NCBI RefSeq assembly: GCF_039524015.1 | Contig: NZ_BAAAGF010000008.1 | Coordinates: forward strand, 1 to 5,128 | From: Gaetbulibacter_B jejuensis | GTDB lineage: Bacteria; Bacteroidota; Bacteroidia; Flavobacteriales; Flavobacteriaceae | Length of the DNA stretch: 5,128 nt | Direction of reading: 5' to 3' | The notes under the pieces: model-generated | Told to the model about the DNA's origin: nothing | The model's database searches: none | The model's input: the letters and a program-made list of their open reading frames with translations, nothing else | Part shown: positions 1 to 5,128 of the stretch, piece by piece | How positions within the stretch are numbered: position 1 is the first letter of the stretch | How the letters are laid out: every line of letters starts with the position of its first letter | Translations under genes and position numbers: made by a program

Positions 1-3000
1 TTATCGTTTCAAAGTAAAGTGAGCTTTAAACTCTTTTCTCTGCCCACCAATTGGTTCGTCGTACTCTACTACAAACCAGTAATCACTTGATGGCATTGGG
101 TTTCCATTGTAGGTTCCATCCCATCCTTGTCCCGAAGGAGATATTTGCTTCAACAGTTTTCCAAACCTGTCAAAGATATAAATTTTTACGTCAGCTCTAC
201 CTGCAAATCCTATAATGTTCCATGTATCATGATATCCATCTCCATTTGGTGTAAAGTACTTTGGATAATCCAACACTGTTATCTCCAACGCTGTCAGTCC
301 ACATCCATTCTTGTCTCTTGCCACTACTACATGTTCTCCTGAGGTAACGTCTTCAAACAAACCACTGTCTTGCCATGGACCGTTATCTAAACTGTATTCA
401 TACTCTCCTGGTCCTGTTGCTTCTGCTTCTATAACGTGATTTTCTGAAAAAGCTTGTGTAGTCACTTCGGCTACCAAGGTTGGAGGTGCACTTTCTATAA
501 CTAAAGTCTCATCGGTATTCTCACAGTTGGTCTCTGTTGATGTTGCTTCGTCCACAACAGTTACACTATAAGTTCCGCCTTCTATTGGCATATAACTACC
601 TTCTGTAGCGCCTGCGATTTCTGTTCCGTTAAGATACCATGTAAAACTGTAATCTGGTGTGGTCAGTCCTGTATCTAATACTAAAGGATCTAATACTTCT
701 GTCCCATTAGTATCCACACATAGTATATAACTGTCTTCTAAATCAAATACTGGTAACGGATTCACCTGAAGGGTCAGATCTGTCACATCATAACAGATAG
801 AGTCTGGTGTGGTATCATTATCTACTCTTACATAAATAACCTGTGGGTTAGTGATGTTCTCATAAAGTGTAGGTAATGGGTTTACTCCTGCGTCTGCATC
901 ATCAAAACTCGCATAGTACGTTACTGTATAATTTAATGGGTCTTGACCATCTAGTACGTCTTCATCTAATGTTGATAGATCAAACTGTACACTGTCGTTA
1001 GTTGGGTCTCCATCTATCTCCATATTGTCATCACATAGCTCATATAGAATTGGCTCCATATCACTATTGGCTTCTGCTGCTTCCTGAACTTCTATGTTAA
1101 AGCTTTGTGTGCTTATCGAACATCCTGTTACTGTATTGGTAATAGCTACATAGATTGGTTGTGGATTGATCACATTGGTATATGGACTTACCAATCCGTT
1201 CATTAGATCATCAGCATCTGCTTGTGTAGCATGATAGCTTACTGTAAATAGGGTTGGATCTTGACCATTAAGTACTTCTGCATCTTTACTGGTTAAATCA
1301 AACTGCGCAAAGCCATCGGTATTGTCTTCACATATGATAAAGTCCGTTACTGCTACTACATCTGGTAATGGGTTTACGGTTATCGTAAAGGTTACTATAG
1401 TATAACATCCTGTTACATCATTAGTCACACGCACATAGATGGTTTGTGCTGTGTAATCGGTTGGGATGTTAGTGTACATTGTTGGGTCTGCTATAGCATT
1501 GGCTCCTGCTTCTGCATCTTCTTCTGTTTCATGGTAGCTTGCTGTTACTCCTGCTTCTCCATTGATGATGTATACTTCGTTTTCGGTAAGATCAAATACC
1601 TCTTGTCCATCTCCTGTATTGATGTCATCACATAACTCTAGGTTATCTGGATCTGTACTTGGAGTTGGGTTTGGTAATACTCTAATGGTTAACGTTGTGT
1701 AATCCACACAGCCTGTATCGGTATCGGTAACAACTACATATAGTGTTTGTGGGTTAGCTGGTGCGCCATTAACCGATGTATTGGTATAGGCTGTAGCGTC
1801 TACTGCGTTGGTTCCTGACTGTGCATCGACATTGGTTTCATAATAGCTCACACTCCAGCTTGCTTCTCCTCCTGTAATTTCACTGTCCTTTACGGTAAGA
1901 TCAAATACTGTAATCTCATCAGCCACTTCATCATCACACAACTCTAATGGTGTTGGTTGTATTGCTGTTGGTGGAAGCTCCACACGTATTTCAAACTCTC
2001 CTGTAGTTACACAGCCATTGGCTACACTTACTAAGCGTATGTAAATGGTCTGTGGGTTGATTTGGTTACTATAGTTAGTCGTGTTAGCTATTGGGTTGTT
2101 TCCTGAGTCTGCATCTGCCTGTGTTAAATGGTAGGTCAGTACAAAATCTGCTGGGTCTTGGGTACCTAATATCTCTGCTGCTTTGGTGGTTAAATCAAAC
2201 TGCGCAATCTCATCGGTATTGGTATCACAGATAACATAATCGTCTATGTTTGTTGGAACTACTGGTGATGGTAATACATTTAATACCAATGGTACTATAG
2301 TAAAGCATCCTGTTATTGTGTTCTCTGCTCTTGCATAAACGGTTTGTGTATCTGGTACGATATTACTGTAAGGACTTACTAATGGGTTTTGTGCGTTTTC
2401 AGCATCTGCCATAGTCTCATGGTAGCTCACAGTAATATCCAATTCACCATTGATGATCTCTACTGTACTACTGTCTAAATCAAAACTTGCAAAGCCATCA
2501 TTGTCTACATCACATTCTTCTAAGTCTGTTGGTACTGCTGGTGATGGTATTGGGTTTACTCGTAAATCTAAAGTAATTGTACTCACACAGCCTGTAACAT
2601 CATTGGTTGCTCTTACATAAATAGTCTGTGGGTTTACAGTATTGGTATATGGACTTGTGATTGGGTTGTTCCCTGAATCGGCATCGGCTTGGGTCTCATA
2701 ATACGTTAGGCTGATTCCTGTTTGACCATTCAAGATCTCATCGGCTGCATCTTCTAATGTAAAGGCTTCTTGCTCATCGCCTGGGTTGTTATAATCACAT
2801 AACTCCAATGGTGATGGTTGTACCAATACTGGTAATGCATTAACGATAAGCTCTAATGTTGTAAGCTTATAACATCCGTTGTTATTGTCTTCTACTCGTA
2901 CCCATAGGGTCTGGTTGAAGGCTGTTGTGTTTGTATAGGCTGCTGGGTTCAGTATTGGGTTTGTTCCTGCTTCAGCATTAGCTTCTGTTTCATGATAAGT

Positions 3001-5128
3001 GACTGTATACTGTGTTGGGTCTGCTAGGTTTTGAAGTACTTCTGCATCCTTAGTAGTAAGGTCAAACTGTGCAAATCCATCGGCTGAGGCATCATCACAT
3101 ACTTGTAATGGTGTTGGTCCTGCTCCCAGTTGTGGGGTTGGATTTACTATCAATACTAAATCTACTATCGTAGCACAATCGGTAGCTATGGTAGCGCTTT
3201 CTACTCTAGCGTAAACAGTTTGCGTGTTTACCACAATGTTATTGTATGGACTTGCTAATGGGTTTACATTATTATTGGCATCTGCCATAGTCTCATGGTA
3301 AGTTACTGTAAGTCCTGGAACGCCTCCTGTTATTTCATTATCTGCATCGGTAAGGGTGAACACTCCAAAACCATCACTATCAGGATCACAGTACTCCAAT
3401 GGTGTTGGCACATTAGCTACTGGTGCTTGTTCCACTACCAACGTTAAGGTTGTAGTAGCATAACATCCTGTGTTGATATCCTGAACACGTACATACACTA
3501 CTTCTCCATCAAACCCTGTGTATGGTATTGGTAATGGGTTAGTAGCATTGTCTGCATCTAACTGTGTTGGGTAATACGTTACCGAGTAGTTCGGGTTGTT
3601 ACCACTGATCTCTATATTCTTTAGAGTAAGATCAATGTCTGTTATGCCGTCTGGTACATTATCATCACAAACTTCCAATGGTGTAGGAACTACTAATGCT
3701 GGAAGTGGGTTGACCACCAACTCAAAACTACTTACTGAAGCACAGTTTGTAATTGTATTGGTAAGTGCCACATATAGGGTTTGTGGATTGGTTTGATTAA
3801 TATATGGTACGGTTATCGCATTGATTCCTGCTTCGGCATCTGCCTGTGTTTCGTAATAGCTTACCGCTACATTAACCTGTCCATTGATGATTTCTGCATC
3901 TTTGGTCGTAAGGTCAAATGTTTCTTGCTCGTCGCCTGGGTTGTTATAGTCACACAACTCGTATGGTGTTATCGTACCTATGGTTGGTAATGGGTTTACC
4001 AATAGGGTAAGCTCTACTGTGTCATGGCAGCCTGAAGCGTCATCTTCCAAACGCACATAAACGGTTTGGGTGTTTGGTACAATATTGTTGTATGGACTTG
4101 ATAGAGCATTGACACCATTGTCTGCATCAGACTGGGTCTCATGATAAGTCACTGTCATTCCAGTTTGACCACCTAATACTTCTGCGTCTTTTAATGTTAA
4201 GGTAAAGCTTGCAAAACCATCGTTATCATCATCGCAGACTTCCAATGGTGTTGGTGCTACTGCTACTGGTAGTGGGTTAACCACTAGCTCTAATGTCGTA
4301 GTATTATAGCATCCTGTTGTTGCATCTTCTAAACGTACGTATACCGTTTGCGTGTTGATGACAATGTTAGTGTATGGTGAGAAAATCTCATTGGTAGCAT
4401 TGTCTGCATCGGCTTGGGTTTCATAGTAAGTGACGTTAACACCTGTTTGTCCGTTAAGTATCTCTGCATTCTTATCTGTTAGTGTAAATGCTGCAAAACC
4501 ATCGGCATCGTCATCACAAACTTCTAATGGTGTTGGCACCAATACTTCTGGTAATGGGTTAACGATAAGCTCAAAGCTTGTGTATCCATAACAGTCTGGT
4601 GTGGTAGCATCTTCTACTCTTACATGTATCGTCTGTGGGTTACCTGTATTGGTATAGGTTGCTGGGTTTGCTATAGCATTCATTGGTGCTTCTGCATCTG
4701 CTTGGGTCTCGTAATAGGTTACTGTATAAACCAATGGGTCTTGACCACCTAATATAGTAGCGTCTTGTGTGGTTAAATCAAACTGAGCTACGCCATCATT
4801 GGAAGCGTCATCGCAAACTACCATATCTGATGGCTCTGTTGCTATGGCTCTATAGTTAACTACTAAATTGAACACCGGAAGTGGTGAGGCTATGTAGCAA
4901 CTGGAATCGCCTGCACTCTCTACTCGTACATAGATAGGTTGTGGGTTAACGGTATTGGTGTAAGGACTCACTAATGCATTAGCCCCTGAATCGGCATCAG
5001 CAAAACTTGTGTAATACGTCACTACAAAATCTGTAGAAGGTTGTGCGCCTAAAATACCTAAATCTTGAACCGTTAAATCAAAATCCTCAAATCCATCATT
5101 GCTGTCATCATCGCAAACTTCTAGGTCT
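1..5128 (-). CDS. Giant tandem-repeat surface protein with T9SS type B sorting domain, 5'-truncated
   Basis: The frame is open for 1708 codons from the right edge to a TAA at 1-3. The start is outside the window: a GTG at 5020-5022 lies inside a repeat (a Val in VTYY), and the frame upstream of it reads as the first part of that same repeat. Residue numbers here count from the Asp codon at 5125-5127. Domains in order are fifteen ~95-residue repeats (2-1466), an Ig/PKD-like domain (1467-1547), a SprB-like module (1548-1620) and the gliding-motility-associated C-terminal domain (1621-1708). The repeats are rich in Asp, Thr, Asn and Val and poor in Lys and Arg, as in secreted beta-sandwich adhesins. 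No catalytic motif is seen. In this family such proteins cross the outer membrane by T9SS and act as adhesins or gliding-related surface filaments; this role is inferred. Proteins of this type are often encoded beside a PorP/SprF-like gene, but no neighbour is visible. The frame shows no frameshift or internal stop. Confidence 0.97.
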   Translation of the reverse strand, partial: DLEVCDDDSNDGFEDFDLTVQDLGILGAQPSTDFVVTYYTSFADADSGANALVSPYTNTVNPQPIYVRVESAGDSSCYIASPLPVFNLVVNYRAIATEPSDMVVCDDASNDGVAQFDLTTQDATILGGQDPLVYTVTYYETQADAEAPMNAIANPATYTNTGNPQTIHVRVEDATTPDCYGYTSFELIVNPLPEVLVPTPLEVCDDDADGFAAFTLTDKNAEILNGQTGVNVTYYETQADADNATNEIFSPYTNIVINTQTVYVRLEDATTGCYNTTTLELVVNPLPVAVAPTPLEVCDDDNDGFASFTLTLKDAEVLGGQTGMTVTYHETQSDADNGVNALSSPYNNIVPNTQTVYVRLEDDASGCHDTVELTLLVNPLPTIGTITPYELCDYNNPGDEQETFDLTTKDAEIINGQVNVAVSYYETQADAEAGINAITVPYINQTNPQTLYVALTNTITNCASVSSFELVVNPLPALVVPTPLEVCDDNVPDGITDIDLTLKNIEISGNNPNYSVTYYPTQLDADNATNPLPIPYTGFDGEVVYVRVQDINTGCYATTTLTLVVEQAPVANVPTPLEYCDPDSDGFGVFTLTDADNEITGGVPGLTVTYHETMADANNNVNPLASPYNNIVVNTQTVYARVESATIATDCATIVDLVLIVNPTPQLGAGPTPLQVCDDASADGFAQFDLTTKDAEVLQNLADPTQYTVTYHETEANAEAGTNPILNPAAYTNTTAFNQTLWVRVEDNNNGCYKLTTLELIVNALPVLVQPSPLELCDYNNPGDEQEAFTLEDAADEILNGQTGISLTYYETQADADSGNNPITSPYTNTVNPQTIYVRATNDVTGCVSTITLDLRVNPIPSPAVPTDLEECDVDNDGFASFDLDSSTVEIINGELDITVSYHETMADAENAQNPLVSPYSNIVPDTQTVYARAENTITGCFTIVPLVLNVLPSPVVPTNIDDYVICDTNTDEIAQFDLTTKAAEILGTQDPADFVLTYHLTQADADSGNNPIANTTNYSNQINPQTIYIRLVSVANGCVTTGEFEIRVELPPTAIQPTPLELCDDEVADEITVFDLTVKDSEITGGEASWSVSYYETNVDAQSGTNAVDATAYTNTSVNGAPANPQTLYVVVTDTDTGCVDYTTLTIRVLPNPTPSTDPDNLELCDDINTGDGQEVFDLTENEVYIINGEAGVTASYHETEEDAEAGANAIADPTMYTNIPTDYTAQTIYVRVTNDVTGCYTIVTFTITVNPLPDVVAVTDFIICEDNTDGFAQFDLTSKDAEVLNGQDPTLFTVSYHATQADADDLMNGLVSPYTNVINPQPIYVAITNTVTGCSISTQSFNIEVQEAAEANSDMEPILYELCDDNMEIDGDPTNDSVQFDLSTLDEDVLDGQDPLNYTVTYYASFDDADAGVNPLPTLYENITNPQVIYVRVDNDTTPDSICYDVTDLTLQVNPLPVFDLEDSYILCVDTNGTEVLDPLVLDTGLTTPDYSFTWYLNGTEIAGATEGSYMPIEGGTYSVTVVDEATSTETNCENTDETLVIESAPPTLVAEVTTQAFSENHVIEAEATGPGEYEYSLDNGPWQDSGLFEDVTSGEHVVVARDKNGCGLTALEITVLDYPKYFTPNGDGYHDTWNIIGFAGRADVKIYIFDRFGKLLKQISPSGQGWDGTYNGNPMPSSDYWFVVEYDEPIGGQRKEFKAHFTLKR
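4..267 (-). other. T9SS type B sorting domain (gliding motility-associated C-terminal domain)
   Basis: Residues 1621-1708 carry the family's hallmarks in order: YFTPNGDGYHDTWNI at the start, then IYIFDRFGKLLKQI, then GWDGTYNGNPMPSSDYWF, ending in FKAHFTLKR at the last residue. The length of 88 residues is usual for the TIGR04131/CHU_C type. In Bacteroidota this domain directs a Sec-exported protein to the type IX secretion system. Unlike the acidic repeats it has 11 Lys/Arg. Recognition is from motif memory, not a profile search. Confidence 0.95.
268..486 (-). other. SprB-like beta module before the sorting domain
   Basis: Residues 1548-1620 contain YEYSLDNGPWQDSGLFEDV, then SGEHVVVARDKNGCG and LEITVLD. 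The pattern (Y-x-Y-S-L-D-[ND]-G-x-W, later G-x-[HY]-x-[VL]-x-[VA]-x-D-x-N-G-C) resembles the short SprB-type repeat common just upstream of type B sorting domains in Flavobacteriia. It holds a single Cys (NGC), the only unpaired one in the visible protein. It probably acts as a structural spacer between the adhesin array and the secretion signal. Confidence 0.65.
487..729 (-). other. Divergent Ig/PKD-like domain, possible capping repeat
   Basis: Residues 1467-1547 open with YILCVDTNG, like the repeats' xxLCDxx opening, but continue with YSFTWYLNGTEI and EGGTYSVTVVD, which is typical of PKD/Ig-like beta-sandwich domains in Bacteroidota surface proteins. A second Cys (TNC, residue 1535) lies 65 residues after the first (1470), close to the 68-80 seen in the repeats. 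It may be a diverged sixteenth repeat or an Ig-like domain at the end of the array. The TYYETQADA core is absent. Confidence 0.55.
730..1044 (-). repeat. Repeat unit 15 (class C, last regular unit)
   Basis: Opens YELCDDNMEIDGDPTNDS, an enlarged acidic loop that makes this the longest unit (105 residues; Cys pair +80). Turn DGQDPLNY. Core TYYASFDDADAG shares the SF variant with unit 1, and TTPDSICY resembles TTPDCY in unit 2. Confidence 0.9.
1045..1341 (-). repeat. Repeat unit 14 (class C)
   Basis: Opens FIICEDNTDGF, the only unit with Glu after the first Cys. Turn NGQDPTLF. The linker has lost NPLP and reads EVQEAAEANSDMEPI. Cys pair +70. Confidence 0.9.
1342..1641 (-). repeat. Repeat unit 13 (class B)
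   Basis: Opens LELCDDINTGDGQEVFDLT, a diverged form of the GDEQE opening of units 5 and 9, and has TNDVTGC as in unit 9. A longer loop (MYTNIPTDYTAQT) stretches the Cys pair to +75. Confidence 0.9.
1642..1947 (-). repeat. Repeat unit 12 (class D)
   Basis: Opens LELCDDEVADEIT, then DLTVKDSEITGG and WSVSYYETN, paralleling unit 6. It carries an extended loop, NTSVNGAPANPQT, giving a 102-residue unit. Cys pair +76. Confidence 0.9.
1948..2238 (-). repeat. Repeat unit 11 (class C)
   Basis: Opens YVICDTNTDE, so the acidic loop lacks the DG. Turn GTQDPADF, core TYHLTQADADSG. Cys pair +72. Confidence 0.9.
2239..2523 (-). repeat. Repeat unit 10 (class A)
   Basis: Opens LEECDVDNDGF (DxDxDG) with NIVPDTQTVYAR and core YHETMADA, as in unit 7. 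Cys pair +69. The linker after it is irregular (LPSPVVPTNIDD). Confidence 0.92.
2402..2424 (-). repeat. 23-bp identical block, copy in unit 10
   Basis: Identical to 3278-3300 and lies in the same part of the repeat unit, three units further along the protein. Confidence 0.9.
2524..2808 (-). repeat. Repeat unit 9 (class B)
   Basis: Opens LELCDYNNPGDEQE, matching unit 5 residue for residue from ELC through EQE. Near the second Cys it has TNDVTGC, as in unit 13. Cys pair +70. Confidence 0.92.
2767..2805 (-). repeat. 39-bp near-identical block, copy in unit 9
   Basis: Encodes the same 13 residues as 3922-3960 with three silent differences. The two copies are 1155 bp apart, which is four repeat units. 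Confidence 0.95.
2809..3108 (-). repeat. Repeat unit 8 (class C)
   Basis: Opens LQVCDDASADGF with turn LADPTQY and core TYHETEANAEAG. It has the NPAAYTNT insertion shared with unit 2 and an unusual FNQTLWVR strand. Cys pair +75. Confidence 0.9.
3109..3399 (-). repeat. Repeat unit 7 (class A)
   Basis: Opens LEYCDPDSDGF (DxDxDG) with NIVVNTQTVYAR and core YHETMADA. Only unit 10 also has YHETMADA and VYAR. Cys pair +71, with a two-residue insertion before the second Cys. Confidence 0.92.
3278..3300 (-). repeat. 23-bp identical block, copy in unit 7
   Basis: Identical to 2402-2424 and encodes the YHETMADA core. Units 7 and 10 are the only two with Met at this place, so the block supports a common origin. 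Confidence 0.9.
3400..3678 (-). repeat. Repeat unit 6 (class D)
   Basis: Opens LEVCDDNVPDGIT, then DLTLKNIEISG and YSVTYYPTQ. It is the shortest unit (93 residues), because the usual NPQTxY loop is replaced by GFDGEVVY. Shares its N-terminal half pattern with unit 12. Cys pair +68. The linker is EQAPVANVPTP instead of NPLP. Confidence 0.9.
3679..3963 (-). repeat. Repeat unit 5 (class B)
   Basis: Opens YELCDYNNPGDEQE, nearly identical to unit 9. Near the second Cys it has TNTITNC instead of ED..TGC. Cys pair +70. Confidence 0.92.
3922..3960 (-). repeat. 39-bp near-identical block, copy in unit 5
   Basis: Encodes ELCDYNNPGDEQE. It matches 2767-2805 at 36 of 39 bases. All three differences are synonymous third-position changes (two Asp codons and one Leu codon). 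Confidence 0.95.
3964..4245 (-). repeat. Repeat unit 4 (class A)
   Basis: Opens LEVCDDDNDGF (DxDxDG) and later has NIVPNTQTVYVR. Core TYHETQSDADNG. Same length (94 residues) and same Cys spacing (+69) as unit 3. Confidence 0.92.
4246..4527 (-). repeat. Repeat unit 3 (class A)
   Basis: Opens LEVCDDDADGF, an exact DxDxDG, and later has NIVINTQTVYVR. Short turn NGQTG. Cys pair +69. Contains 14 Asp/Glu against 2 Lys/Arg. Close to adjacent unit 4, which suggests a local duplication. Confidence 0.92.
4528..4824 (-). repeat. Repeat unit 2 (class C)
   Basis: Opens MVVCDDASNDG with turn GGQDPLVY and core TYYETQADAEA. Closest by eye to unit 8: both have CDDAS, AQFDLTT and an extra NPxxYTNT insertion. 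Cys pair +74. Confidence 0.9.
4825..5124 (-). repeat. Repeat unit 1 (class C)
   Basis: Opens LEVCDDDSNDG and has the longer turn GAQPSTDF. Its core reads TYYTSFADADSG instead of the usual TYYETQADA; only unit 15 shares this SF variant. Cys pair +72. Almost complete at the window edge. Confidence 0.9.

Larger units (their letters stand above)
730..5124 (-). repeat. Array of fifteen tandem 93-105-residue repeats
   Basis: Boundaries are set three codons before the first conserved Cys of each unit. Consensus in order: LExCDDxxDGxxxFDLTxKDAEI, a short turn (NGQTG or GQDPxxY), VTYYETQADADxGxNxI, SPYTN, NPQTIYVRVED, TGCYxxTxLxLxVNPLP, and a Pro-rich linker ending PTP. First-Cys to first-Cys spacings from N to C are 100, 99, 94, 94, 95, 93, 97, 100, 95, 95, 97, 102, 100, 99 and 105 residues, the last being to the terminal Ig-like domain. 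The alternating hydrophobic pattern and linker prolines suggest beta-sandwich beads on a string. The array continues to the right edge, so the total copy number is unknown. Confidence 0.95.

Noticed and set aside
1..40. Possible terminator next to the stop codon
   Set aside because: The stop is at the left edge, so no 3' untranslated sequence is present, and no clear stem-loop with a T-run is seen inside the gene end.
4..267. TPNGDG in the sorting domain as another calcium-binding loop
   Set aside because: It is a standard signature of the type B sorting domain family and lacks the full DxDxDG pattern, so it is no evidence for a special metal site here.
127..342. Plus-strand open frame of 71 codons
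   Set aside because: It lies wholly opposite the sorting and SprB-like domains, which are clearly coding on the minus strand. Its product is low-complexity and Ser/Cys/Tyr-rich with no recognisable family.
1444..1635. Plus-strand open frame of 63 codons, Cys- and Phe-rich
   Set aside because: It is antisense to repeat unit 13. Its composition is what reverse translation of the Asp/Thr/Glu-rich repeats produces.
3596..3990. Two overlapping plus-strand open frames (3596-3796 and 3781-3990)
   Set aside because: Both are antisense to units 5 and 6 and match no known protein. The apparent hydrophobicity is a mirror of the repeat codons.
730..5124. Regularly spaced short direct repeats resembling a CRISPR array
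   Set aside because: The period is about 280-315 bp, too long for CRISPR. The similarity runs through whole units and keeps the reading frame, so it is protein repeat structure.

Overview
The window is one uninterrupted coding region on the minus strand. It holds the C-terminal 1708 residues of a very large, repetitive, secreted surface protein. The stop codon (TAA on the minus strand) is at 1-3, and the frame stays open through the right edge at 5128, so the true start and any signal peptide lie outside. No intergenic DNA, RNA gene, promoter, terminator or mobile element is visible.

The last ~88 residues match the gliding-motility-associated C-terminal domain, i.e. the type B sorting signal of the Bacteroidota type IX secretion system (T9SS). 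That domain, the moderate-to-low GC by eye and the SprB-like and adhesin-like repeats point to a member of Bacteroidota, most likely Flavobacteriia. Genus cannot be told.

Layout in protein order, right to left on the map: fifteen tandem beta-rich repeats of 93-105 residues (730-5124); a divergent Ig/PKD-like domain that keeps the repeat's opening motif and Cys pair (487-729); a SprB-like module (268-486); and the T9SS type B sorting domain (4-267). The repeats are strongly acidic, and each has exactly two cysteines 68-80 residues apart. The expected working model is Sec export, then outer-membrane passage through T9SS, then display or release of a long filament-like adhesin. This is inferred from the family, not shown here.

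The most interesting structure is inside the array. The repeats sort into four subclasses by linked motifs, in N-to-C order C C A A B D A C B A C D B C C. Class B recurs exactly every fourth repeat. Class A alone carries a DxDxDG calcium-loop-like motif, together with a distant NIVx(N/D)TQTVY motif. No new enzymatic or defence system is visible.
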